Below, piece after piece: positions 10,712-22,388 of a DNA stretch of 64,000 bases (the stretch's first letter is position 1; every line of letters starts with the position of its first letter). Source of the stretch: Okapia johnstoni (lineage: Eukaryota; Chordata; Mammalia; Artiodactyla; Giraffidae); the NCBI GenBank assembly GCA_024291935.2, contig CM044318.1, positions 86,831,001 through 86,895,000 of the forward strand. Direction: 5' to 3'. The notes below the pieces were generated by a model that searched no databases, had not been told where the DNA came from, and worked only from the letters and a program-made list of their open reading frames with translations. Position numbers and translations under genes: made by a program.

Positions 10712-11805
10712 GGGGCGGGCCCAGCATCCTCCCCGAGGCCCCGCCCCAGCCCGGCCCGGCATCCTCCCCGATGCCCCGCCCCGGCCCAGCCCAGCATCCT
10801 CCCCGAGGCCCCGCCCCAGCCCGGCCCGGCATCCTCCCCGATGCCCCGCCCCCGGCCCAGCCCAGCATCCTCCCCGAGGCCCCGCCCCAGGCCGGCCCAG
10901 CCCAGCATCCTCCCCGAGGCCCCGCCCCGCCCCGGCCCGGCCCAGCATCCTCCCCGAGGCCCCGCCCCAGCCCGGCCCAGCATCCTCCCCAAGGCCCCGC
11001 CCCAGCCCGGCCCAGCCCAGCATCCTCCCCGAGGCCCCGCCCCAGCCTGGCCCAGCATCCTCCTTGAGGCCCCGCCCCGCCCCGGCCCGGCCCAGCATCC
11101 TCCCCAAGGCCCCGCCCCGCCCTGGCCAGGCCCAGCATCCTCCCCGAGGCCCCGCCCCAGGCCGGCCCAGCCCAGCATCCTCCCCGAGGCCCTGCCCCAC
11201 CCCGGCCCGGCCCAGCCTCCTCCCCGAGGGCCCCGCCCCGCCCTGGCCAGGCCCCCCCAGCATCCTCCCCGAGGCCCCGCTCCAGCCTGGCCCAGCATCC
11301 TCCCCGAGGCCCCGCCCCGGCCCGGCCCAGCATCCTCCCCGAGGCCCCCGCCCCACCCCGGCCCGGCCCAGCATCCTCCCCGAGGCCCCGCCCCGCCCCG
11401 GCCAGGCCCAGCATCCTCCCCGAGGCCCCGCCCCAGCCTGGCCCAGCATTCTCCCTGAGGCCCCGCCCCGGCCCAGCTCAGCATCCTCCCCGAGGCCCCG
11501 CCCCGGCCCGGCCCAGCATCCTCCCCGAGGCCCCGCCCCACCCCGGCCCGGCCCAGCATCCTCCCCCGAGGCCCCGCCCCGGCCCGGCCCAGCATCCTCC
11601 CCGAGGCCCCGCCCCAGCCTGGCCCAGCATCCTCCCTGAGGGCCCGCCCTGGCCCAGCCCAGCATCCTCCCCGAAGCCCCCGGCCCGGCCAGCATCCCCG
11701 GCCCAGCATCCTCTCCGAGGCCCCTCCCCGGCCCGGCCCAGCATCCTCCCTGAGGCCCCGCCCCGGCCCGGCCCAGCATCCTCCCCGAGGCCCCCGCCCC
11801 AGCCC
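10712..11805. repeat. GC-rich minisatellite, about 30 units of 35 and 40 bp
   Basis: The array is built on catcctccccgaggccccgc followed by C/G-rich filler. I count about 30 units from catcct at 10725 to 11777. Spacing is mostly 35 or 40 bp, with extremes of 15, 30 and 45. The long unit contains an extra ggccc-type 5-mer. Every unit has a CCGCCCC-type GC box, and the minus strand has four closely spaced G-runs per unit, fitting a G-quadruplex motif. Open frames of up to 582 codons cross the array in several frames simply because the repeat lacks stops. Confidence 0.97.
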
Positions 11806-13899
11806 AGCCTTCCCTTCTCCTTAGACCCGGGCGCACCCGAGAAAGGAGGGTAGCCAGAGACCAGGGCAGCAGCTGGGCGCTCACAGACTCCCTGTGGCAG
11901 TGGGGGTCCTGCTGCCCTGCCCCCTTCCTGTGCCCTTTCCTGTCCAGGGCCGTCTGCTGACCCCAGCCGCTGTGGACGGGGGCTTTCATCCTATCAGAAC
12001 ATGACTTACGGACACTTAGACAAGGAGGGACGGACGGCAGTTGGCGCAGTGCGGTCTCACAGGCCACACGATGCATCGGCTTCTTCTTGGCACTCACATC
12101 GCCTGGTGTGATTTGTAGGGTCTGGAGACACGAAATCGTTGGCGTTTTCTCTGCAGGCCGGACGACTAGGAAGCCATCATGATGCGTGCTCAGCGGGCCT
12201 TTCGCCAGTCAGAAAACGCCCGCACTTCCTATTTGGACAAAGACGTTTGTGCTTGTATATAGTTTCATTTTGTTCCGTCAAAGGTTGCTGACCCCACACC
12301 AGATGAAGGCAGTGTGTTAACCCCACTCCAACCTGTCCGACATTGAGCGCTCCTCCCCGGCTTTCTTAAGGAGGGAAGTCCCATCACCCGTGTCCCCATG
12401 GGGAGTGCCCTGGCCGTCCTTCAGCTTAATGACACAGTGGCCAGGCCACACGCGGACTCGTAAGAGGGGCCAGGAGTGGGAGGCGTGTTACAGCAGCCCC
12501 GCTAATTGGGGGTAGTTCAGGAGGAGAAGCAGCTTGGTGGCAACTGGGGAAGAATATAGATTATCAAGAGCGTTTGTAACACAGTCTTACTGTTTGGGGG
12601 CGTTATCTGGAGCACCAGGCAACGGGAGGTCGCGGAAGCCTTGTCCAACTGGCCTGGGCCTCCAGCAGGTGAGAGGCTCTGGCAATTAGCGTCTGGAAAG
12701 CGTTCACCCCCCCCCCTCAGCGGGCTAACCGGCCTCTTCTGTGCGAGGCTTTGCTTCGCAGTTCTAGCCAGGGTCAAACGAGCGCCGAGTCCACAGTACG
12801 GGCCTGTGTCCAGGACACAGCCAGAGCTGTTTCCCTAGAGGCTCCAGAAGAGCAAGATTCCTGGGCGGAGGACTGTCCGCGGTGTCCCAGCAGCAGAGCT
12901 GGCCAGAATGCCAAACATCACAATGACTCTCCCAGTGCGTGAGCAGCATCCCCGGTGCCCAGGTGCCAGGCCCCCCACGCAGGCTCACCAGGCCAGCTGC
13001 CAGCACCTCCTGATGCAGCCTGTGGTGGGAGCCCAGTGCCAGAGCTCAGAGTGCTGAGGGGTGGACGTGGGGTCCTTCACAGACCAGGGCTCAGGCCAGG
13101 ATGATGCATCTGGCCTTGACCTCGTACATGTCTTGACCCCGCTTCCCTTCCTGTTGGCAGGGTGTGGCCAGACTCCAGAGTCTTTGATTTCACCAAGCAG
13201 CCCGTCTTCCGGAGAGGTGGCAGTCTGAACACAGTTGTAGTTATCCTCCAAACCCCGATTCTCTAACCTCAGCAGTGAGTTATAGCCCAACAGGAAAAAA
13301 GGAGGAGCTTAAAACACTCTCTGTAATTCTCACCTTGATAAAATATTCTTGGGGTAAGGAAAAAAAAAAGTTCACAGAAGATGGTCTGTGTTTTTTCTTC
13401 CCCAAAGTGTTAACTTAAATAATTCTGTGAATTCAGCAAATTCTGCCACTTAACCTTTTCTCTGACTCTTCCAACTCATTAATAAATAGAGTGAAATAAA
13501 CTTGCTCTGGGACCAGTCTCTGGGGCATCCAACTTCTGACCTTTTTCTCTGTTCAGAATCAGACAGGGCAGGAGTTTTGATTATTTAAAGAGCTAAGTAG
13601 TGAGATAGAGGTACATCCATGAAACCAGGGTGTCCAGGAGTGAAGCTTCTGCGGGGACGCTGGTGGAAGGACAGCTGGGACATTGTGCTGCTCAGCAACC
13701 TGCTCTGTGAGCTTCCTGGAGTGACCAGGAGACCAGACAGTGTGGGCTGACTCGGCTAAGTGGCAGCCTGTACCCTGCACTCAGCCATTCCATAGGATGT
13801 CCATAAGCGTTGGGGGCAGGCAGGGGCCCCACACCCAGCCTCCAGCCCTACCAGACAGTTCATAAGGATCCCGTCCCCTCCACCACCTGGCACTTCTGG
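11806..13899. other. Unique, moderately GC-rich sequence
   Basis: No gene or repeat recognised apart from short homopolymers (C-run near 12708-12717, A-run near 13361). AT-rich 13290-13500 separates GC-rich stretches. Confidence 0.4.
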
Positions 13900-13974
13900 C
13901 CAACTCCGTGACATCCTTGGACCTCGGTTGCCCACAGGTGAGAGAGGTTTGAATCAAGTCAGTGTTTCACACAG

Positions 13975-14095
13975 TGTGAGGTCTCTGAGCTCAGTCTGAG
14001 CCCATGTATTCCGAGTGGCCACGTGATTCTGGACAAGTCCACCCACCTTCCTAGGCTCAGCATCCTCCAGTGGCAACCAGAGGTAGGTCACATCA
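13975..14095 (+). mobile_element. Possible MIR fragment
   Basis: The stretch 'cacgtgattctggacaagtc' followed by cacccaccttcctaggctcag resembles the conserved core of a sense MIR SINE (consensus roughly 'gaccttgggcaagtcacttaacctctctgggcctcag'). It is degenerate, so the assignment is tentative. Confidence 0.4.
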
Positions 14096-16320
14096 AGTTA
14101 GGACGAATCTGATGGAGGCAAAGTGGGGGAGACCCTCTGGGGACCTTTGCCAGCAGAACCCACTGAGTAGGATGTCACTGAGGCTGATGAAGGTGGAAAG
14201 GTATGTCCCATGTTTACCGTGTTTCCCTGTCCCACAGCATGTCCCTGACCTCAGCCCCTGTTCAGGCCTGTGTCCCCACTGTCTGGAATACAGCAGCTCA
14301 AGGAGAGAAAAGACATCACAGTCCGTCAGCTGCAGCGACAGACTGTCAGAGGTTCGCGGCTTGCACAACACGCCTTTACTTGCCAAAGTTCAGGAGGCTG
14401 GTGAAGCCTAGACGGAGACATGGGTAGATCCTACATCTGGTGGGGAAGGGCTTCCTGGCCCGTGGACGGCCGTCTTCTAGCTGTGCATTCTCAGCCGAGG
14501 GCAGAGGGAGAGCAAGGTCCCTGGGGCTCTGCCAAGGACACTGATCCGTCCTAGGGGCTCCATTTCCACGAGTATCATCCTCTCATCTCCCAGAGGCCCC
14601 GCCTCCAGGCACCAGTACATTGGGGACTGGCTTTCAACCTGTGATTTGAGGAGGCACATATGTGTCCTGCATCCGTGCGCAAAAGTTTCTGAATTCCATT
14701 CCAAAATCAAAGTGTGTGAGAGCCCGAGGAGTTTGCGCTGTCGAGGGGCCTTCCTGCCGTGACTTGCTGATTGGGCGGCAGCCTCTCTGCGCTCCCAGCC
14801 AGCGAAACTGCCTTAAGACCTCGCCCCGCGCTGGGCCCCTGAACTCTGGAAGGCCCACCTGCTGCCTGGGGCCCTTGGACCAGGTGCCAGGCTGGCCGGC
14901 CATGGCCGCCCCTCTGCAGCCTCAGATGCCTCAGAAGCCACACCTTGCTTGGCACAGAGAAGAAGGCAAAGGTCATGAGCTAAGACAAAACAACCCCGAG
15001 GAAGGGACGGGGCAAACACCCCGCCCCCAGGCTCTGTTTCTGGGGAGAGCACCGTCCGCCCCACCAGGCACAGGCTTGTGCGCTCCAGAAGCAAGCCTAG
15101 CCTGGGAGTCCGGCTCCATCTGGACGTTGCTGCCGCCTCAGCTCCGTGTGAGAGGAGACCCCACCTCACACGGGCAGGAGCTGGAGCCCGGGAGCCGTGT
15201 CCGCTCTGGGGACACCGCCCCCCGCTGCCCTGGGCACCCGGGGGGCCTCCAGCAGGGCCGGCTTCCTAGTCCCTGGACACCCCAGGGCTCTTTCCCCATC
15301 AGCAAGACCAGCGAATTACAGAGGGCCAGGCAGGTTTGGGGAGCAGAGAGGGTGCCCACAGGGCTGCCACCCTGAAAAGTCCTGCGGGACCCAGACCCAC
15401 CCTGAGCCTGGTGTGCCCATCCCCACAGGGCCAGCCCCGTTGCGTGGTTCTGACCAGTGGTGCCCCTCCTCCCACAGTCCCTCCCTGCTCCTGCTCTCTC
15501 TTTCTCCGACCAGAGTGACCGTCTGAATCTGTGAAAGTCAATATTCCCCTGAAGTGGAGCCTGGCTGCATGGGCAGGGCTAGGAGGAGCTGAGCGGGCAT
15601 CTCCCTGGGCCAGCGCTGTGACTCCAGCCAGCGCCAGTGGCGCAACACAGACCCAACTTCGGGAGCAAGTCCCGTCCACCAGCCCCCGGGCAGGAGTGCC
15701 CTCAGCCCTGCAGCAGCATCGCCTCCTCTGGCTGTAAGGGTGCAGTCGTGTACCGCCGGGGTGTGGGGCTCCTCTGACCATAGAGGGTACTAGCCTGACT
15801 GGGGGTACAGATCAGCTCAGCGGCCAGGGTCTGAGACTAGGAGCAGGTCTGAGCCCGGGTGGCCAGCTTCCCAGGATGCCAGCTGCCTCTCTGCCTACCG
15901 AAGCCCCTCCGCCTCCCCCGCCACTTTCCCTATTTCTCCTCCCACAGTCTTCCTCGCAGCCCTGGCTCCGGTCCCACTTCCCCACCTGGGGCTGGAAGGC
16001 ACACCTGGGTCCCTGGCCCTCAGGGCCTGTCCAAGGAGACCTCCCATCCCCCCTTGTCCTCCTGCTTCAGGTGGAGCAGTTGTAGGTGCCCTGGGGTGTG
16101 ACAGAGACTCCCTGGGCGTGGGGAGGACCCAGAGCACTCCCTGGAGGTCCGCAGCAATGAGGACACCCCTGCCCTCTGCCCAAAGAGTCTCTTGGCTCTT
16201 AACAGCATGCATCATGTCCATGGTAGTGGGGACATAACAGACTAGCACTCATCCACACACTGGTCAAATGACTTGTGTTTTGAACACAATGTCTAGTATG
16301 AAACACTTAGACAAAAGTAT
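14096..16320. other. Unique GC-rich sequence, no supported exon
   Basis: About 2.2 kb with long open frames on both strands (for example 14662-15375 plus, 15299-15781 minus). Frames overlap each other, reflect high GC content and lack recognisable domains or paired splice sites. I do not call a gene here. Confidence 0.45.
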
Positions 16321-16545
16321 GGGCCTTCCCAGGTGGCTCTAGTGGTAAAGAACCCACCTGCCAATACAGGAGACATAAGAGGCTCAGGTTCACTCCCTGG
16401 GTCGGGAAGATCCCCTGGAGGAGGGCACACAACCCACTCCAGTATTCTTACCTGGAGAATCCCATGGACAGAGAAGCCTGGCGGGCTACAGTCCATAGAG
16501 TCGCAAAGAGTCGGACACGACTGAAGCGACTTAGCACTAGCACAT
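16321..16545 (+). mobile_element. Bov-tA-type SINE
   Basis: A full-length sense SINE: ggccttcccaggtggctcta head, gatcccctggaggagg, ccagtattcttacctggag, then gtcgcaaagagtcggacacg and a short tail. It carries the 'gagacataagaggctcaggtt' variant of the tRNA-like region. No clear target-site duplication. Confidence 0.95.
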
Positions 16546-17149
16546 GATTACAGCTTAAAACAAAAAACAACAAAAGCACAGGGCTGATTTGGGAATAAAG
16601 AAACGGTAGAGGGATTCCTAGAAGCTGAAAATAACAAGAGAATCCAAAATGTAAACATGATTAAACTGAAGGCATCATCTGACCTGGACACTTACTGTCC
16701 ATGGAAACAAGGGCTCCTGCTTCCTTGTGCTGCCACTGTGGGGAACAGACTGCCTGAGACTTCCAGGCAGAGCTGGGAGCCCAGCAGGGTGACAGCCCCC
16801 TGTGAACCTCTCCTGCAAAGGAGATGGTCAGAAACTTGCTGGTCAAGCAACGGACTCCAGCTGGCTGGTGGGGAATGCATCTCTGGGTAATTTATAACCA
16901 CCAGCTGTCCCACATGGGGAAAACATATTCAAAGTGGTCCCTGATGGCAGGTGGCCCCAGGCAGTAAGGAATACAAACCCTCTTGAAGAAGACATAGTAA
17001 ATGCCCAGAGACATGACAGAGAAGAAGATTAAAGGGACATTGCAAAGCATGACGCACAGGAGGAAAGACGGACGGAGGATTGCAGAAAAAGATTAAAACA
17101 GAAGCATCACACCCCGGAAGAAGGAGAGTGTTAGAGTTACAGGACATGG
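16546..17149. other. Unassigned AT-rich sequence
   Basis: Mixed AT-rich DNA. It may include the degraded 5' part of the L1 that follows, but no diagnostic stretch is visible. Confidence 0.35.
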
Positions 17150-18275
17150 AATATGAAATAGGTGTGGCTGACATTTAAATATGTTAGTGTACTCTTTTAA
17201 CAATATTTTAAAGCAATGTACTAAAATTGCCTCTAAAAAATAAGAGATTATAAAAGGCAAGTAGGTGAATTTGTAAGTTGATTTAATAAACCTTTTAGAG
17301 AATGAAAAACATAGTGTTTGAGGTTTAAAACACAATTTGTGGATTGAAAAGCAGATTAGACAGGGCTGAAGAGATAAATGAATGAGAGAGAGGAAGCATC
17401 ACCCAGAAAACACCATTGGAGGGGGGTCACCGGACGAGGAAAAAGTGGGAGAAAGCAGGGAGAGTGAAATACAACGGCTAATGCGTGTCCAGGAAGAGTT
17501 TCAGGGGCCAAGAAAGAAAAAAGGAAAAAGGAGAGACGATATTCAGAGATGATTGCCAAATATTTTGCAGAATGTACAGAAGTGACACGTCCTCCGTTTC
17601 TGGACTTGTGGCAGACCCCAGCGCGTCCTCTGTGCTCGGAAGGAGACTTGGGTGTGTGGTCACCATCGAGGAAGCCTGGGGACAGGCTCTGAGTGGCTCG
17701 TGGAAGCCAGTGTTCAGGCACCAGGACGGATGGAGCAGTTTCTGGAGTGCTGGTGCAGAGGGCAGTGTGCACACGGTTAAACCTCAGAATCAAGAGGCCC
17801 AGGCTGGTGCAGACACACAGGTCCCCAGGGCCACGTACTGCAAGGCACAGCAGCATTGCCACCTTTTCCTCCTGTTGAGAGATGAGAAATTGGCCAGGTA
17901 TGGTGCACTTGGCAATAAGTAACAAAGATAAGATTCCTGGACCTGAAGAGAAAGAGATGGTGTGTCCCAATGACCAAGCATCTTCATGTATGCAGATTGG
18001 AGAATAAACCTGCTTCTCTGTCCATTCTGAATCTTGATGGATAAATCATGATACCTCTAGAGGACCATGTGTCCCTAATATATTTTTAATTTAAATTATT
18101 TTTGTAGGCAGTACCCCACATAAAATTTTTGCCCAGGGTCTCACTGACGCTAGAGACAGCCCTGTGTATAAACAGGAGCCAAAATAAAGCTGGTTTTGGT
18201 ACGCAGATATCAAGACAGACTTTAAGACAAGAAACATCATTAGAGGTTAAAGAGAAGAGGCGTATAATGATACAG
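17150..18275 (+). mobile_element. Degenerate L1, ORF1-like region
   Basis: Stretches such as agcagattagacagggctga agagataaatgaatgag and gagagacgatattcagagatg attgccaaatattttgcag resemble the coiled-coil part of L1 ORF1. All frames are broken. The order ORF1-like, then ORF2-like (18540), then 3' end (19150-20740) on one strand suggests a single ancient element. Assignment of this part is weaker than of the 3' end. Confidence 0.4.
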
Positions 18276-18484
18276 AAAGCTAAAGTGCTAGTTGCTCAGT
18301 TATGTCTGACTCTTTGGGACCCCATGGACTGTAGCATGCCAGCCTCTTCTGTCCACAGACTTCTCCAGGCAAGAATACTGGGGTGGGTAGCCATTCCCTT
18401 CTCCAGGGGATCTTCCCGACTCAGGAATCAAATCCAGGTTTCCTGCACTGAAGGCAGTTTCTTTACGATTGAGCCATCTGGGAA
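18276..18484 (-). mobile_element. Bov-tA-type SINE inserted in old L1
   Basis: Minus-strand SINE: gctagttgctcagttatgtc, ccccatggactgtagcatgc, ccaggcaagaatactggggt, ccaggggatcttcccgactc, then a degenerate head ending gagccatctggga. It lies between two parts of an ancient sense L1. Confidence 0.92.
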
Positions 18485-18539
18485 TGTATATGTACCTAAT
18501 AACATAACCTCAAAATATGAAAAATATTTATCGGAAGAA

Positions 18540-18765
18540 TTTTTTTAAGTAGACAAAATTAGCAAACTCACTGAGAAAATTTAACACACCTCTTTTAGTA
18601 ATCAATAGAACAGCTTGACAAATATAGAAATCAGCAAGTGTATGGAAAAGATTTAAAAGGTGATAACAAAATTCACCTTTTTCGATAAATATGGAACACA
18701 GCACCCAACATCTAGGGAATACAAAAACAAGGGCAAAATCAAGACGTGGGAAAACTGATACAAAC
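18540..18765 (+). mobile_element. L1 ORF2 fragment
   Basis: The run agtaatcaatagaacagctt gacaaatatagaaatcagcaag and ggaacacagcacccaacatc tagggaata follows the L1 ORF2 nucleotide consensus just downstream of the endonuclease domain. Frames are broken; it is a pseudogene fragment of an old L1. Confidence 0.7.
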
Positions 18766-19149
18766 TCGGAGCGCTTACTCCACGGACTCACTACAGGAAG
18801 TCATGATGAGGTTCTGGAGAAAGAAGAGGCGTGAGGCCAGGAGGAAGGTCCAGGACGAGCGCAGGAGGAGCGAGCAAGAGGCAGGATGCAGGCCTGCATC
18901 ACCTGCTGGTGCTTGGCGGAGGTGAAAATTAAATTAGGACGAACGTGCTGCACAAAAATAGCATGTAAATCTGGGATGAAGTAGAGATACTTATTAAATT
19001 TTAACTTTGTTAAGTTAAATATGCATGTTAGACTTTCTAGAGCAAATACTAAAAGAATAAAAATAGAGTTTGGCAGGTTTTGAAAAATCAATATATAAAA
19101 GTTATTTGCGTTTTCATAATACACGCAAGTGGAACATATAATTTAGAAA
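18766..19149. other. Unassigned, probably degraded L1 interior
   Basis: AT-rich sequence between two recognisable L1 pieces of the same strand. No stretch is diagnostic on its own. Confidence 0.35.
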
Positions 19150-20740
19150 TATGTAATATTTAAAATAGAAGCAAGAATGGTGAGGTTCCCAAGAGTAATC
19201 CAACAGAAAAATGTATAATTTCTTTATGGCTAAAATTGTATAACTTTCTTGAGATATTTATCTTAAAAAGAACTTTAAAAGTGGATAGACCATATATATG
19301 GATAGGAAGACTCAATTCTTCCCAAAATGATGTACAATTTTAATGCAAACAAAATAATCAAAAGTGAGGATATACTATATATATACCAAATATATACTTT
19401 ATATATACTTGACATGCTAATTCTCAGATACATATAAAAGTGTAAAAGGCAAGAATGGTCAAAGCATGACAGACTCTTGAATCAGGAGAACTTTTCAATA
19501 TTCTTGTCAACAAATGGTATTGAAACGACTGGATAAAAGTATAAAACACAATACCACAAAACAAGTATTAGAACCCTACCTTATATTACATAAAACTTGA
19601 TGCAAGATGTATCAGAGAACTAAAAATAAAATCCAAAAATATTAGGCTTTTCAGAAAGAAGCACGTTATTCCCAACCTCATAGTTGAATATAAGAGGATA
19701 CAGGAAGCACGAAATAGGAAAGAAACAATGGGCAGGTTAGTTTCCATAAATTTTAAAACTTTCGCTCTTCAAAAGACACCGCCAGGAAAATGAAAGCACA
19801 ATCAACAAACAAGGAGAAAAAAAACAAACAACACATACGTTTTATAAAGGGCCCAGAAGAGAGAGGCTATCCATTATACACACACATCCACAACAAAAGA
19901 GTCAGTCTAATAAGACCGGACCAGCATCTCACAGAGTCAGGTGTTCAAATGACTGATGCAAGTTAGATACTAAGGTCATGAAAATTTGCTGAATGTCGTT
20001 AATTATCAGAGACAGTGTGGATTAACACCCAAGGGAGACACCATATCACACCTCTCCAGGATGGCTAAAATTAACACAGAAACAAACAAAGCTGACCAAC
20101 TGACCATACCAAGCACCACAGAGATGAGGAGTAGCCAGAATTCATGCTTTATGGAGAATTCTACTGGTCAGCCCCACTTTGGGAGTTTATTTACCATGTG
20201 ACCAACAACTGTATTTTGAACTATGCACCTGAACTATGTGGAAACATTCGTCTGTAATAGGCTCGCCCAAACTGTCTTAGCAGATTTTGTCATAACACAG
20301 TCCCAAATTGGAAACACCCCAAATGCCAATCAATAGGAAAAATGGGAGAACAAACGCAGCATCTTCAGATGATGGATCACCACTCAGCAATAAGATAGTG
20401 TACTTTTGATACCTCTACTATTAATACCAAAAAATAATGCAGTAAATTTCTTTTACATGCAGTAAAAGAAATCACACGTAAGAGAATACAAACTTTTAAG
20501 TCCATTTTTTACAAATTCCAAGAGCAGATGAAATTATGTAGAGTGACAGAAGTTAGGATGCAAGTTGCTATGGATATAGAGATTGACCTGGGCGGGCCCA
20601 GAGGAGTCTTCTGGGATGATGGAGGAGTCCTGTATCTTGAAAGGATGGGGTTACCTGGGTACATCAAAACTCATCAGAATTTACACTTAGGATCTCTGCG
20701 TTTCATTCCATATAAATTTGTCTCCTAAAAATGTAAGCAA
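19150..20740 (+). mobile_element. Ancient L1 (L1M-type) ORF2 3' part and 3' UTR
   Basis: Recognisable L1 blocks appear in order. They are ggataggaagactcaattct tcccaaaatg (19301 on), caaatggtattgaaacgactgg, a block near 20040 matching the 'cacctctcaggatggctaaaat' region, and acatcaaaactcatcagaat ttacacttagg, then catataaatttg at the 3' end (20663-20720). The element is full of stops and indels and carries no functional reverse transcriptase. Confidence 0.85.
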
Positions 20741-20789
20741 ATGACTCTTATGAAGGATAAGCTCTATTTGGTAGAACCACTTGTTTCAT

Positions 20790-21215
20790 GCTTTTAAAGA
20801 TTAAGCTTTTAATTTGAGATAGTTGTCAGTTTACACATAATTGTAAGAAATAATACAGAGAGATTCTGTGTACTTTCATCCAGTTCCCTCCAAAGGTAAC
20901 ATTTTGCAAAACTATAGAACCTCATCACAACCAGGATATTGATAGAGAGACAGTCAAGACAACAGACGTGTCCACCATCCCAAGGAGCCCTGATGCCACC
21001 TGGTTACAGCCACGTCCACTTCAGAGCTACTCTACTCTTCCTTAACTCCTGGCAAACACTACTCTCCATTTCTATAATTTTGGGAATGTTATGTGAGTGG
21101 AATCGTGTGGCCTGTGGCCTTTGTGGTTGCTCTTTGTCCATGTGATTCTCCTGAGGTTTGCCGAGGTTGATGTGTGTGTCAGGAGTTCATTCTTCTTTAC
21201 AGCTAAGTAGTATTT
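20790..21215 (-). mobile_element. Ancient L1 3' UTR, left part (split by BovB)
   Basis: Antisense L1M 3' UTR text: agttgtcagtttacacataa ttgtaagaaataatacagag, ccagttccctccaaaggtaac, cacaaccaggatattgatag and ggaatgttatgtgagtggaa. The element continues after the BovB insertion at 22389. Confidence 0.85.
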
Positions 21216-22388
21216 GATGGATCTAGAAAAGGCAGAGGAACGAGAGATCAAATTGCTAACATCCATTGGATCATAGAAAAAGCAAGAGAATTGCAGAAAA
21301 ACATCTACTTCTGCTTCATTGACTACACTAAAGACTTTGACTGTGTGGATCACGACAAACTGTGAAAATTCTGAAAGAGGTAGAAATACCAGACCACCTT
21401 ACCTGCTGCCTAAGAAACCTGTATGCAGGTCAAGAAGCAACAGTTAAAACTAAACATGGAACAATGGACTGGTTCAAATTGGGAAAGGAATACATCAAAG
21501 CTGTATATTGTCACTCTGCTTATTTAACTTCTATGCAGAGTACATCATGCCAAATGCAGGGCTGGATGAAGCACAAGCTGGAATCAAGACTGCTGGGAGA
21601 TATATCAACATCCTCAGATATGTAGATGATACCACATTAGTGGCAGAAAGCTAAGAGGAGCTAAAGAGCATCTTGATGAAGGTAAAAGAGGAGAGTGAAA
21701 AGCTAACTTAAAACTCAACATTCAAAAAACTAAGATCATGGCATCTGGCCCCATCATGGCAAATAAATGGGAAAAAAGTGGAAACAATAGCAGATTCCAT
21801 TTTCTTGGGTTCCAAAATCACTGTGGGCAGTGACTGAGGCCATGAAATTAAAAGACACTTGCCCCTTGGGAAAAAAGCTATGACAAACCCAGATAGCTTA
21901 TTAAAAAGCAGAGACATCATTTTTCTGACAAAGGTCCATCTAGTCAAAGCTATGGTTTTTCCAGTGGTCGTGTACAGATGTGAGAATTGCACCACAAAGA
22001 AAGCTGAGTGCAAAAGAATTGATGCTTCCAAACTGTGGTTTTGGAGAAGCCGTTGAGAGTCCCTTGCACAGCAAGGAGATCAAACCAGTCAATCCTAAAG
22101 GACATCAACCCTGAATAGTTATTGGAAGGACTGATGCTGAAGCTGAAGCTCCAATAATTTGGCCACCTGATGCAAAGAGTTGACTCATCAGAAAATATTC
22201 TGATGCTGGGAAAGATTGAGGGCAGGGGGAAAAGGGAACGACAGAGGAAGAGATGGTTGGATGGCATCACCTACTCAATGGACATTTGAGCAAACTCTGG
22301 GAGATAGTGAAGGACAGGGAAGCCTGGTGTGCTGCAGTCCACAGGGTTGCAAAGAGTTGGACATGATTTAGCAGCTGAGCAATAAGTA
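21216..22388 (+). mobile_element. BovB (RTE) LINE fragment, 5'-truncated
   Basis: Sense BovB covering part of the reverse-transcriptase domain through the 3' end. The frame is readable in pieces: the region of 21290-21480 gives NIYFCFIDYTKDFDCVDHD and, after a stop, IPDHLTCCLRNLYAGQEATV. Frameshifts follow. The RT active-site motif is seen at 21618-21629 as YVDD. The C-terminal part (21900-22330) and the tail caaagagttggacatgat are conserved. Stops and shifts make it a pseudogene. It interrupts an older antisense L1; the flanks share agtattt, suggesting a short or decayed target-site duplication. Confidence 0.93.

Noticed and set aside
10628..11744. Several Pro/Ala/Gly-rich open frames on both strands
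   Set aside because: Produced by the stop-free GC minisatellite; they overlap one another in multiple frames and both strands.
14662..15375. 237-residue plus-strand frame in GC-rich DNA
   Set aside because: Overlapping frames exist on the opposite strand, no domain or splice context is visible, and stops are rare in this composition.
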